NCBI RefSeq assembly: GCF_021021415.1
Contig: NZ_JAINWJ010000009.1
Span: 1 to 64,000 of the forward strand
Direction: 5' to 3'
Source: Martelella mediterranea
GTDB lineage: Bacteria > Pseudomonadota > Alphaproteobacteria > Rhizobiales > Rhizobiaceae
DNA length: 64,000 nucleotides
Below are positions 55,035 to 63,916 of this stretch, one piece after another. The position numbers were made by a program, and so were the translations under genes. Position 1 is the first letter of the stretch; each line of letters starts with the position of its first letter. Below the pieces are notes generated by a model, which was not told where the DNA came from, made no database searches, and saw nothing but the letters and a program-made list of their open reading frames with translations.

Positions 55035-58000
55035 ATGACAGAAAACACTGAGGCAGACCTGCGCAACGCTATCGACGCGGGAACCTATGCCGACGAATCG
55101 CAGCTGATCGAGCGGCTGCGCGATGAGGCCCGGCTCTCCGCCGAGGATCGCGCCCGCATCTCGGAAAACGCGGCCGATCTGGTGCGCGCCATCCGCAACC
55201 ACGCCAAGCCCGGCATGATGGAAGTATTCCTCGCCGAATACGGCCTTTCCACTGATGAGGGCATCGCGCTGATGTGTCTGGCCGAGGCGCTGCTTCGGGT
55301 GCCTGACGCCGAAACCATCGACGCGCTGATCGAGGACAAGATCGCGCCGTCGGACTGGGGCCGGCATATGGGGCATTCCACCTCGCCGCTGGTCAATGCC
55401 TCGACCTGGGCGCTGATGCTGACGGGCCGGGTTCTCAAGGAAGAAAACAAGGGCGTGGTGAGCACGCTGCGCGGCGCGGTCAAGCGCCTCGGCGAACCGG
55501 TGATCCGCACCGCCGTCGGCCGCGCGATGCGCGAGATGGGCTCGCAATTCGTGCTCGGCGAGACGATCGCATCCGCCCTCAAGCGCGCCTCCAACATGGA
55601 GGCAAAGGGCTATACCTACAGCTACGATATGCTGGGCGAGGCCGCTCGCACCGAGGGCGACGCCAGGCGCTATCACCTCGCCTATTCCCGGGCGATCGGC
55701 GCGATCTCCGAGGCCGCGACCGCCGACGATATCCGCAACAATCCCGGCATATCGGTCAAGCTCTCCGCGCTCCACCCGCGCTATGAGGAGGCCCAGCATG
55801 ACACGGTGATGGACCATGTCGTGCCGCGGCTGCGCACGCTCGCCCAGCTTGCCCGCTCCGCCGGCATCGGGCTCAATGTCGACGCCGAGGAGGCCAACCG
55901 GCTCAGCCTGTCGCTGGACGTGATCGAGGCCGTGCTTTCCGAGCCGTCGCTTGCCGGGTGGGACGGGTTCGGCGTGGTGGTGCAGGCCTATGGCAAGCGC
56001 GCCGGGCCGACCATCGACTGGCTTTATGACCTTGCGACGCGGCTTGACCGCAAGATCATGGTGCGGCTCGTCAAGGGCGCCTATTGGGACACCGAAATCA
56101 AGCTTGCCCAGGTGGAAGGCATCGACAGCTTCCCGGTGTTCACCGCCAAGCCCGCCACCGACATTTCCTATATCGCCAATGCCCGCAAGCTGCTCGGCAT
56201 GACCGACCGGATCTACCCGCAATTCGCCACCCACAACGCCCATAGCTGCGCGGCGATCCTGGATATGGCCGGCGACAACCAGTCCTGGGAATTCCAGCGC
56301 CTCCACGGCATGGGCGAGGCGCTGCATTCGATCCTGAAGGAGCGCCACAACACCCATTGCCGGATCTACGCCCCGGTCGGCGCGCATCGCGACCTGCTGG
56401 CCTATCTCGTGCGCCGCCTGCTGGAAAACGGCGCCAACTCCTCCTTCGTCAACCAGATCGTCGACGAGGACGTGCCGCCGGAAACGGTCGCCGCCGATCC
56501 ATTCGACAAGGTGAAGCCGACGAAGCTTCGCACCGGCACGACCCTGTTTGCGCCGGAACGACGGAACTCCACCGGCTTCGATCTCGCCCACCGGCCGACG
56601 CTGGCTATGATCGACGAGGCGCGCGGCCGGTTCGAAACGCACCAGTGGCACGCGGCCCCGCTGATTGCCGCAGAGGCCCCCGCCGGCGAAACCGCGTCCG
56701 TGCCCAACCCGGCCCGCACTCATGATGTCGTGGGCTCGGTCACCTGGGCGACGGCTCAGACGGTTGACGCCGCCTGCGCTGCCGCACGGCCCTGGGATGC
56801 CGATGCCGCAACCCGCCGCGCGGTGCTGGAAAAGGCCGCCGATCTCTACGAACAGAATTTCGGCGAGATTTTCGCGCTCGTCGCCCGCGAGGCCGGCAAG
56901 ACGCTGCCGGACGCGGTTGCCGAACTACGCGAGGCGGTGGATTTCCTGCGCTACTATGCCGGGCAGGCCGAGGGCGCGCCACCGATCGGCGTGTTCGCCT
57001 GCATCAGCCCGTGGAACTTTCCGCTGGCGATCTTCACCGGCCAGATCGCGGCAGCGCTCGCCGCCGGCAACGCGGTGCTTGCCAAGCCCGCGGAGCAGAC
57101 CCCGCTGATCGCGTGGCGCGCCTGCCAGCTTCTCCATGAGGCTGGCGTGCCCGAAACCGCGCTTCAGCTTCTGCCCGGCGCCGGCGATGTCGGCAAGGCG
57201 CTGACCTCCAACCCGGCCGTCGGCGGCGTCGCCTTCACCGGATCGACGGAGACGGCACAGATCATCCACCGCGCCATGGCCGAGAACCTCGCGCCCGGCG
57301 CACCGTTCATCGCCGAAACCGGCGGTCTCAACGCGATGATCGTCGACAGCACCGCGCTGCCGGAACAAGCGGTCGCGGCAATCGTCCAGTCGGCCTTCCA
57401 GTCGGCCGGCCAGCGCTGCTCGGCGCTGCGCTGCCTCTATGTCCAGAAGGACATTGCCGAGCACTTCCTGCGCATGCTGACCGGCGCGATGGATGCGCTG
57501 AGGATCGGGCGGCCATGGCAGATTTCCACCGATGTCGGTCCGGTCATCGATGCCGAGGCCAAGGCGGGCATTGCCGAATATCTCGCCGTCGCCGAGGACG
57601 AGGGACGCATCCTCAAGACGACGACGACGCCGGATACCGGCCATTTCATCGCCCCGACCCTGATCAGGATCGGCGGCATCGCGGATATGGAGCGCGAAAT
57701 CTTCGGCCCGGTCCTGCATGTCGCGACCTTCGAGGCGGACGAGATCGATGCGGTGATCGATGCCATCAACGGCTCCGGCTATGGCCTGACCTTCGGCCTC
57801 CAGACCCGGATCGACGACCGCGTGCAGCACGTTTCCGACCGCATCCAGGCCGGCAATATCTACATCAACCGCAACCAGATCGGCGCGATCGTCGGCAGCC
57901 AGCCCTTCGGCGGCGAAGGCCTGTCCGGCACCGGCCCGAAGGCGGGTGGCCCGCGCTATCTCGACCGCTTCCGCAAGCACGCGGCCGAGAGCGTCGACGA

Positions 58001-58463
58001 AGCCTGGGACACCGAAATGTCGCCGGCAGCGCTGAGGGATGAAATTTCGCGCGCCGCCCTCGAGTCGGGCCGGGTGTTCCGCGACACGCTGCCGGGACCG
58101 ACGGGCGAATCGAACGTGCTCACCGCGCTGCCCCGCGCGCCGTTGCTCTGCCTCGGCCCGGGCAAGGAGGCCGCCAGAAAACAGGCGATCATGGTCGGCG
58201 CGCAGGGCGGTCGCCCCGCCGTCGCAACCGGCGCGATCGCGCCGGAAAGCCTTGCCGATCTGGAAGGCGTTTCAGCCGTTCTCTGGTGGGGCGACGAGGA
58301 GACCGCGCGGGCGCTCCGCAAGGCACTCGCCAGCCGCAAGGGCCCGATCCTGCCGCTGGTAACGGGCGCGCCCGATGCCGGCCATGCGCTCAAGGAACGC
58401 CATGTCTGCGTCGACACCACGGCGGCGGGCGGCAACGCCAAGCTGCTTGGCGGCGTGAGCTGA
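55035..58463 (+). CDS. putA: Bifunctional proline dehydrogenase / P5C dehydrogenase
   Basis: Oxidises proline to glutamate in two linked active sites. Of 1142 residues, about 1-120 are the helical arm, 130-450 the FAD-dependent PRODH barrel (YDMLGEAARTEGDARRY, VRLVKGAYWDTEIK, FATHNAHS), 530-1000 the NAD-dependent aldehyde dehydrogenase with the catalytic Cys795 (GQRCSALRCLYV) and the IAETGGLNAMIVDS Glu. The rest is the C-terminal ALDH-like flap domain (QPFGGEGLSGTGPKAGG before it). No N-terminal ribbon-helix-helix, so it is not a self-regulating trifunctional PutA. GAGGG precedes the ATG. Confidence 0.96.
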   Translation: MTENTEADLRNAIDAGTYADESQLIERLRDEARLSAEDRARISENAADLVRAIRNHAKPGMMEVFLAEYGLSTDEGIALMCLAEALLRVPDAETIDALIEDKIAPSDWGRHMGHSTSPLVNASTWALMLTGRVLKEENKGVVSTLRGAVKRLGEPVIRTAVGRAMREMGSQFVLGETIASALKRASNMEAKGYTYSYDMLGEAARTEGDARRYHLAYSRAIGAISEAATADDIRNNPGISVKLSALHPRYEEAQHDTVMDHVVPRLRTLAQLARSAGIGLNVDAEEANRLSLSLDVIEAVLSEPSLAGWDGFGVVVQAYGKRAGPTIDWLYDLATRLDRKIMVRLVKGAYWDTEIKLAQVEGIDSFPVFTAKPATDISYIANARKLLGMTDRIYPQFATHNAHSCAAILDMAGDNQSWEFQRLHGMGEALHSILKERHNTHCRIYAPVGAHRDLLAYLVRRLLENGANSSFVNQIVDEDVPPETVAADPFDKVKPTKLRTGTTLFAPERRNSTGFDLAHRPTLAMIDEARGRFETHQWHAAPLIAAEAPAGETASVPNPARTHDVVGSVTWATAQTVDAACAAARPWDADAATRRAVLEKAADLYEQNFGEIFALVAREAGKTLPDAVAELREAVDFLRYYAGQAEGAPPIGVFACISPWNFPLAIFTGQIAAALAAGNAVLAKPAEQTPLIAWRACQLLHEAGVPETALQLLPGAGDVGKALTSNPAVGGVAFTGSTETAQIIHRAMAENLAPGAPFIAETGGLNAMIVDSTALPEQAVAAIVQSAFQSAGQRCSALRCLYVQKDIAEHFLRMLTGAMDALRIGRPWQISTDVGPVIDAEAKAGIAEYLAVAEDEGRILKTTTTPDTGHFIAPTLIRIGGIADMEREIFGPVLHVATFEADEIDAVIDAINGSGYGLTFGLQTRIDDRVQHVSDRIQAGNIYINRNQIGAIVGSQPFGGEGLSGTGPKAGGPRYLDRFRKHAAESVDEAWDTEMSPAALRDEISRAALESGRVFRDTLPGPTGESNVLTALPRAPLLCLGPGKEAARKQAIMVGAQGGRPAVATGAIAPESLADLEGVSAVLWWGDEETARALRKALASRKGPILPLVTGAPDAGHALKERHVCVDTTAAGGNAKLLGGVS

Positions 58464-58476
58464 GCCAAAAAGACTG

Positions 58477-59115
58477 TTAGCCAACCGGCCGGAAGACGAT
58501 ATCCGCCGGGCGGCTGCGGTCAATGACGGTCTTCGCATTGGGGAGGTCGTTTTCATACGCCTTGGCATGCGCCGCTTCCGGCGCAAAACCCATGTCCTTC
58601 CAGCGCTGCAGCAGCCGGCGCTCCAGAACCTCGAAGGGCACATCCAGGCTGATGGTCAGGTCGAAAATGGCGCGAAGATCGCGCCAGCCCGGCTCATCCA
58701 GCAACAGATAATTGCCCTCGACCACCAACAGCGGTATCGAAGCGGGAACGGCGCGCGCGCCTGCCCGCGAGATTTCAAGCTTCCTGTCGAACAACGGAAC
58801 GACAACCTCGTCTTCCTCATTGGCGCTCAGGCGCCGCAGCATCGCCGCGAGCCCACCGACATCGAACGTATGGGGCGCGCCCTTGCGCGACAGCGCCCCG
58901 CGCGCCTCCAGTAACCCGTCATCGAGATGAAACCCGTCCATCGGAATGACCGCGGCAGAACCCGGCGTCCGCCGGTTGAGGCGGGCAACGAGATCGTCCG
59001 CGACCGTGGACTTGCCGCTGCCGGGCGCCCCCGCGATTGCCACCAGCCGGCGACCACCCGACAAGGCTGAAAGCACATCAAGCAGCTCTTCGACCCTGGT
59101 TATTGTCTTCGGCAT
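58477..59115 (-). CDS. FrcK-like P-loop sugar/nucleoside kinase
   Basis: A 212-residue P-loop kinase of the uridine/pantothenate kinase type. Walker A is AGAPGSGKSTVADDLV, followed by PMDGFHLDDGLLEARGALSR (acceptor-binding loop) and LLVVEGNYLLLDEPGWRDLR. This matches the FrcK protein associated with the fructose ABC transporter of Sinorhizobium. GGAGGG lies 3-4 nt before the ATG; a longer frame is unsupported. It diverges from an ABC transporter operon and may phosphorylate an imported sugar; the substrate is unknown. Confidence 0.82.
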   Translation of the reverse strand: MPKTITRVEELLDVLSALSGGRRLVAIAGAPGSGKSTVADDLVARLNRRTPGSAAVIPMDGFHLDDGLLEARGALSRKGAPHTFDVGGLAAMLRRLSANEEDEVVVPLFDRKLEISRAGARAVPASIPLLVVEGNYLLLDEPGWRDLRAIFDLTISLDVPFEVLERRLLQRWKDMGFAPEAAHAKAYENDLPNAKTVIDRSRPADIVFRPVG

Positions 59116-59237
59116 GGTCCCTCCCCCGGCGCAGTTTTGCCAGGCACCCGTCTTGAAGCGCTGCCGGCAATAATGGGGCCGACTGTCCCTCAGAAAGCGC
59201 GACAAAACAAGCGAATAGGCCGGCCCCGCCGCCCCGC

Positions 59238-59323
59238 TGGACACAACTTGTCCACATACCGGCTTTAAAAATGTCAGAACACGTTTGACATACGCAAAGC
59301 GATGCCATTAAAAGACAATTGTC
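59238..59323. promoter_or_regulatory. Promoter and operator region of the polyol ABC operon
   Basis: Three palindromes lie in the divergent gap: TGGACACAACTTGTCCA (59238-59254), ATGTCA/TGACAT arms (59271-59276, 59286-59291), and the perfect GACAATTGTC (59314-59323). TTGACA (59285-59290) plus TTAAAA 17 nt further (59308-59313) make a plausible promoter, which puts the third palindrome at the transcription start. No regulator gene is adjacent. Confidence 0.5.
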
Positions 59324-59372
59324 GAGCATAATTTTACATTAGTTCGATAGACTGAGAATGGGAGGAATTGTC

Positions 59373-60851
59373 GTGACGGCTTTGCTTGAGGTGCATGGGC
59401 TCGGAAAATCGTTTTCCGGGGTGCCCGCGCTGATAGACGGCGCATTCCGGCTGATGCCGGGATCTGTCCACGCGCTTTGCGGCGGCAATGGCGCCGGCAA
59501 GTCGACATTCCTCAAGATCGTCATGGGCATCCAGCCGCGCGACCGCGGCACAATCAAGCGCAATGGCGAGACCGTGCAGTTCTCCTCTCCCGGCGAGGCG
59601 CTCGCCAACGGCATCTCGATCATCGAACAGGAACTGAGCCCCGTGCCGGCGATGACGGTGGCCGAAAACATCTTTCTCGGGCGCGAGCCGAGCGGCGCTT
59701 TCGGCCGGATCGATTTCAAGTCCATGAACGCCAAGGCGCAGGACCTGCTCGACGGGCTGAAATTCACCATCCGCGCGACCGACATGATGATGGATCTGAC
59801 GGTCGCCCAGACCCAGCTCGTCGAGATCGCCAAGGCGCTCTCTTACGATGCCGAAGTCATCATCATGGACGAGCCGACATCGGCGCTCGGCGAGGCCGAG
59901 GCCGACCAGCTTTTCGAGGCGGTGAAGACGCTGAAGGCGCGCGGCAAGGGCGTGATCTATGTCAGCCATCGCCTCTCCGAAATCTTCACAATCTGCGACA
60001 GCTATACTGTTTTCCGCGACGGCCGCTTCGTCGAGGACGGCGCGATGGCCGATATCGACAAGGATCGCCTGATCAGCCTGATCGTCGGGCGTCCGCTGAC
60101 GGAGGAATTCGTCAAGGACAACACCGCCGGAACCGAGCCAACCCTGCGCGTCGAGGGTCTGGCCGCCAATCATGGCGTGCGCGACGTTTCATTCGAGGCC
60201 CATCGCGGGGAAATTCTGGCGCTATACGGGTTGATGGGCTCCGGGCGCAGCGAGATTTTCGACAGGTTGTTCGGCCTGTCGGACGAGACCGCCGGCACGA
60301 TCGAGATCAATGGCGTTCGCCAGCAGATCACCCGCCCCGCCCAGGCGATCGCGGCGGGCCTCGCCTATGTTACCGAGGACCGCAAGGTCTCGGGCCTCGT
60401 TCTCACCGGCGATGTCCGCGAAAACCTTTGCCTCGCGACCCTCGACCGGATGTCGACCCCGCTGATGATGAACGGCAAGGCCGAAACCGAAGCCGCAGGG
60501 CGCATGGTCGAAACGCTCAACATCAAGACCGCATCGCTGAAGCTCGGCGTTTCCAACCTTTCCGGCGGCAACCAGCAGAAGGTGGTGCTCGGCAAATGGT
60601 TCCTGACCGAGCCGAACGTGCTGCTTCTGGATGAGCCGACCCGCGGCGTCGATGTCGGCGCCAAGCGGGAAATCTATCGCGTCATGTCCGATTTCGCCAA
60701 GGGCGGCGGGACCGTGATCATGATCTCTTCCGAAACCGACGAAGTGCTCGGCATGGCCGACCGCGCCATCGTGATGCGCGATGGCCGCGTCGCCGGAACC
60801 CTGGATCGGGCGGAAATGTCCGCCGAAAAACTGCTGCATCTCGCGGCGTAA
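59373..60851 (+). CDS. CUT2-family sugar/polyol ABC transporter, ATP-binding protein
   Basis: A 492-residue double-NBD subunit of an RbsA/MglA-type importer. The first NBD has Walker A GGNGAGKST, a degenerate signature (LTVAQTQLVEIAKALS) and Walker B VIIMDEPTSAL. The second has an altered Walker A (GLMGSGRSE), signature LSGGNQQKVVLGKW and Walker B VLLLDEPTRGV; this asymmetry is normal for the family. GTG at 59373 is preferred: GGGAGGA lies 7 nt before it and directly after an ATG at 59358. It is the first gene of the transporter operon. Confidence 0.93.
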   Translation: MTALLEVHGLGKSFSGVPALIDGAFRLMPGSVHALCGGNGAGKSTFLKIVMGIQPRDRGTIKRNGETVQFSSPGEALANGISIIEQELSPVPAMTVAENIFLGREPSGAFGRIDFKSMNAKAQDLLDGLKFTIRATDMMMDLTVAQTQLVEIAKALSYDAEVIIMDEPTSALGEAEADQLFEAVKTLKARGKGVIYVSHRLSEIFTICDSYTVFRDGRFVEDGAMADIDKDRLISLIVGRPLTEEFVKDNTAGTEPTLRVEGLAANHGVRDVSFEAHRGEILALYGLMGSGRSEIFDRLFGLSDETAGTIEINGVRQQITRPAQAIAAGLAYVTEDRKVSGLVLTGDVRENLCLATLDRMSTPLMMNGKAETEAAGRMVETLNIKTASLKLGVSNLSGGNQQKVVLGKWFLTEPNVLLLDEPTRGVDVGAKREIYRVMSDFAKGGGTVIMISSETDEVLGMADRAIVMRDGRVAGTLDRAEMSAEKLLHLAA

Positions 60852-60932
60852 AAACGTGACGCAGGGCGGGACGCCGCGACGAGCGCGCGTTTTTCACCTG
60901 CCGATAACCCGTCAATCGGGGAGGACCATACG

Positions 60933-61958
60933 TTGACTGACACTGAGAATGCCAAAACCCCGGCGGGCGCCGGAACCGAGCAGAAGCGGCCGATGACCGA
61001 GCGGCTGGGGCCGATCGCCCAGCGCTACGGGATATTGATCGCGCTGATCCTGGTCTGCATCGTGCTCTCGATCGTCAGCGAGAATTTTTTAAGCCCGCGC
61101 AATATCGTCAACGTGCTGCGCCAGACCTCGATCAACGGCATCCTCGCCATCGGCATGACCTTCGTCATCCTGACGCGCGGCATCGATCTGTCGGTCGGCT
61201 CCGTGGTCGCCCTTGCCGGCGTGGTCTCGGCCTCATTCGCCACGACATCTTCCAGCGCCTTCATTCCCGGCACGCCCTATATCGCGCCGATCGCGATCGT
61301 CATCGGCCTTGCCGCCGGCATCGCCATGGGCGCGATTTCCGGCACGGCGGTGGCACGGTTTTCCGTACCCGCCTTCGTCGCCACGCTCGGCATGCTGTCG
61401 GCAGCGCGCGGGCTGACGCTGATCTATTCCGGCGGTCGTCCGATCCCGGCGCTGACCGACGGCTATCGCTGGATCGGCACCGGCGATGTGTTCGGACTTC
61501 CGATCCCGATCATCCTGTTCGCCCTGGTGTTCCTCGTCGCCCATTTCGTGCTGACCAACACAAGGTTCGGCCGCCACATCTATGCCGTCGGCGGCAATCC
61601 GCATGCGGCCAAGGTCTCCGGCCTCAGCGTCAACCGCATCCGCTTCATGGTCTACGTCATTTCCGGCGCGCTGGCCGGGCTCGCCGGCATGGTGCTTGCC
61701 GCCCGCACGGGTTCCGCGCTGCCGCAGGCCGGCGTCGCCTATGAGCTTGACGCAATCGCTGCGGTGGTGATCGGCGGCACCAGTCTTTCCGGTGGCATCG
61801 GCCGGGTCAGCGGCACCGTCATCGGCGCGCTGTTGATCGGCGTGATGAATAACGGCCTCGATCTGCTGGGCGTCGAATCCTACTACCAGCAGGTCATCAA
61901 GGGCGCGCTGATCGTCGCCGCCGTCATGCTCGACCGCTCGCGCAAGAGCGAAGCCTGA
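60933..61958 (+). CDS. CUT2-family sugar/polyol ABC transporter, permease
   Basis: A 341-residue RbsC-like inner-membrane permease with about ten hydrophobic segments. Conserved parts are the NVLRQTSINGILAIGMTFVI segment, LTRGIDLSVGSVVALAGVVS, GRHIYAVGGNPHAAKVSGL, and DAIAAVVIGGTSLSGGIGRV, the last being the conserved cytoplasmic coupling region. The start is TTG with GGGGAGG about 8 nt upstream. Single permease gene, so probably a homodimer. Confidence 0.93.
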   Translation: MTDTENAKTPAGAGTEQKRPMTERLGPIAQRYGILIALILVCIVLSIVSENFLSPRNIVNVLRQTSINGILAIGMTFVILTRGIDLSVGSVVALAGVVSASFATTSSSAFIPGTPYIAPIAIVIGLAAGIAMGAISGTAVARFSVPAFVATLGMLSAARGLTLIYSGGRPIPALTDGYRWIGTGDVFGLPIPIILFALVFLVAHFVLTNTRFGRHIYAVGGNPHAAKVSGLSVNRIRFMVYVISGALAGLAGMVLAARTGSALPQAGVAYELDAIAAVVIGGTSLSGGIGRVSGTVIGALLIGVMNNGLDLLGVESYYQQVIKGALIVAAVMLDRSRKSEA

Positions 61959-62054
61959 AATCCGGCTCTGCCGGTTCTTCCGCGCCGCAAATTCGCAGTC
62001 CGTTTTAACAAGCTGCGCGGCACCCACCATGTCACCAAAGGGAGGAAACCCGAC

Positions 62055-63050
62055 ATGAAACTTCGTAATATCCTGGCAACCACAGCCCTGGTCGGCGCCG
62101 CATTCGCCGCCACCACCGCCAGCGCACAGGACCCGCTGAAGATCGGCGCCGCCGTTTACGGCCTCAACGCCGAATTCATGCAGCTCTGGGCCAATGCCGC
62201 AGAAAACCACCCCTCGGTGAAGGACGGTTCCGTCGACCTGACCATCTTCGACGGTCGTTATGACGCGCTGGTCCAGCAGGAACAGTTCGAAACCATGATC
62301 ACCCAGGGCTATGACGCCATCGTCTTCGTCCCGATCGACATCGAAGCCGGCGCAACGGCCGTCGAATCCGCCTCCGATGCCGGCATTCCGGTGGTCGGCT
62401 CCAACACCCAGGTCAACTCCGATCTGCTGACCTCCTATGTCGGCTCCGACGACGTCGAAGCAGGCTATCTCGAAGCCAAGGCCGTGCTCGATGACATCAG
62501 CTGCTCCGGCGATGTCGTCATCATCGAAGGCCCGATCGGCCAGTCCGCGCAGATCCAGCGCGGCGAAGGCAATGAGAAGGCAATCGCCGAATGCGGCGAC
62601 GGCGTCAGCGTTGTCGAACAGCAGACCGCCAACTGGAGCCGCGCGGAAGCGCAGTCGCTGATGGAAAACTGGCTGACCGCCCATGGCGGCGACATCAAGG
62701 GCGTAATCGCGCAGAATGACGAGATGGCGCTCGGCGCGATCGAGGCGATCAAGGCCGCTGGCCTCAACGTCAGCGATTTCTCGATTGCCGGCGTCGACGG
62801 CGTCACCGATGCGCTGGAAGCCGTCAAGCGCGGCGACATGCATTCGATCCTGCAGGATGGCCAGGCCCAGGCGCTCGGCGCAATCGACGTCGCCATCAAG
62901 GCCGTTAACCCGGACTATCAGCCGACCTCTGGCATCTGGGAAAAATACCCGGAAATGCAGTGGAACAACGGCGAATCCAAGCAGTACAATGTGCCGTGGA
63001 CGCCGGTGACCGCCGACAATGTCGACGAACTCCTGCAGCAGCGTCAGTAA
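62055..63050 (+). CDS. CUT2-family sugar/polyol ABC transporter, substrate-binding protein
   Basis: A 331-residue periplasmic binding protein of the RbsB type. The signal peptide is MKLRNILATTALVGAAFAAT up to ASA-Q. The mature sequence has GLNAEFMQLWANAAENHPS, TQGYDAIVFVPIDIEAGATA, and VIAQNDEMALGAIEAIKAAG, which is the hinge/ligand region of the fold. Two Cys (SCSG, AECG) could pair. GGGAGG lies about 8 nt before the ATG. The ligand is likely a sugar or polyol, given the dehydrogenase and kinase genes that follow. Confidence 0.93.
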   Translation: MKLRNILATTALVGAAFAATTASAQDPLKIGAAVYGLNAEFMQLWANAAENHPSVKDGSVDLTIFDGRYDALVQQEQFETMITQGYDAIVFVPIDIEAGATAVESASDAGIPVVGSNTQVNSDLLTSYVGSDDVEAGYLEAKAVLDDISCSGDVVIIEGPIGQSAQIQRGEGNEKAIAECGDGVSVVEQQTANWSRAEAQSLMENWLTAHGGDIKGVIAQNDEMALGAIEAIKAAGLNVSDFSIAGVDGVTDALEAVKRGDMHSILQDGQAQALGAIDVAIKAVNPDYQPTSGIWEKYPEMQWNNGESKQYNVPWTPVTADNVDELLQQRQ

Positions 63051-63060
63051 ATCCGAATAC

Positions 63061-63088
63061 CGCCTGCGGCCGATAGCGGCCGCAGGCG
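63061..63088. repeat. Perfect 12-bp hairpin between the binding-protein and dehydrogenase genes
   Basis: CGCCTGCGGCCG (63061-63072) and CGGCCGCAGGCG (63077-63088) are perfect inverted repeats around ATAG, 10 nt past the binding-protein stop. There is no T-tract. Such hairpins after a binding-protein gene usually stabilise its mRNA or slow read-through, which would favour binding protein over downstream enzymes. Confidence 0.7.
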
Positions 63089-63136
63089 ACCCGTCGCGGC
63101 ACGGCCGTTACAGCAGCCAGAAGAAAGGACGTTTCG

Positions 63137-63892
63137 ATGGCGTCTTCCCCTGAATTTTCACTTGCCGGCAAGGTCGCGGTCGTCACCGGCGCGGCATCCG
63201 GCATCGGCGCGGCGATTGCCCGAGCGTTTGCTGCCAAGGGCGCGCGCGTCGCCATTCTCGACATGAACCGCGATGCGGCCGATGCCATGGCCGCCGAGCT
63301 CGACGGCGCGAAGGCGTTTTCCTGCAACGTCACCGACAGCGACAGCATTGAAACCGCGGTCGCCGACGTCAAAGCCGCGCTCGGCGAGATCGATATCCTC
63401 GTCAATTCGGCCGGCATCGTCGACCTCGCCCCCGCCGAAGAGCTTTCGAAGGCCGCCTGGGACCGCACCATCGCCGTCAACCTGACCGGCACCTATCTGA
63501 TGTGCCAGTCCGTCGGGCGCGCGATGATTTCCGCCGGCAAGGGCGGGCGGATCGTCAACCTCGCAAGCCAGGCCGGCTCGGTCGCCATCGAAGGCCATGT
63601 CGCCTATTGCGCCACCAAATTCGCCGTCATCGGCGTCACCAAGACGCTGGCGCTCGAATGGGGCAAGCACGGCATCACCACCAATTCGATTTCGCCCACC
63701 GTGGTGATGACCGATCTCGGCCGCAAGGCATGGGAAGGCGAAAAGGGCGACGCGATGAAGGCCCAGATCCCGAGCGGCCGCTTTGCCGAGCCGGAAGAAA
63801 TCGCCGCCGCCGCCGTGTTCCTCGCTTCCGATGAGGCGGCGATGATCAACGGCGCCGATCTTCTGGTCGATGGCGGCTACACCGTCCGGTAA
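63137..63892 (+). CDS. SDR-family polyol/sugar dehydrogenase
   Basis: A 251-residue short-chain dehydrogenase. The coenzyme loop is VTGAASGIGAAIARAFAAKG, with an Asp at the end of beta-2 (ILDMN) indicating NAD(H). The catalytic residues are Ser in VNLASQAGS, and Tyr-x3-Lys in YCATK. AAAGGACG precedes the ATG. Coupling with a CUT2 transporter and a DhaK-like gene suggests oxidation of a tetritol or similar polyol to a ketose (as in threitol/erythritol pathways); the substrate is inferred only. Confidence 0.88.
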   Translation: MASSPEFSLAGKVAVVTGAASGIGAAIARAFAAKGARVAILDMNRDAADAMAAELDGAKAFSCNVTDSDSIETAVADVKAALGEIDILVNSAGIVDLAPAEELSKAAWDRTIAVNLTGTYLMCQSVGRAMISAGKGGRIVNLASQAGSVAIEGHVAYCATKFAVIGVTKTLALEWGKHGITTNSISPTVVMTDLGRKAWEGEKGDAMKAQIPSGRFAEPEEIAAAAVFLASDEAAMINGADLLVDGGYTVR

Positions 63893-63916
63893 ATGATGAA
63901 CGATAAGGTCGCTTCA

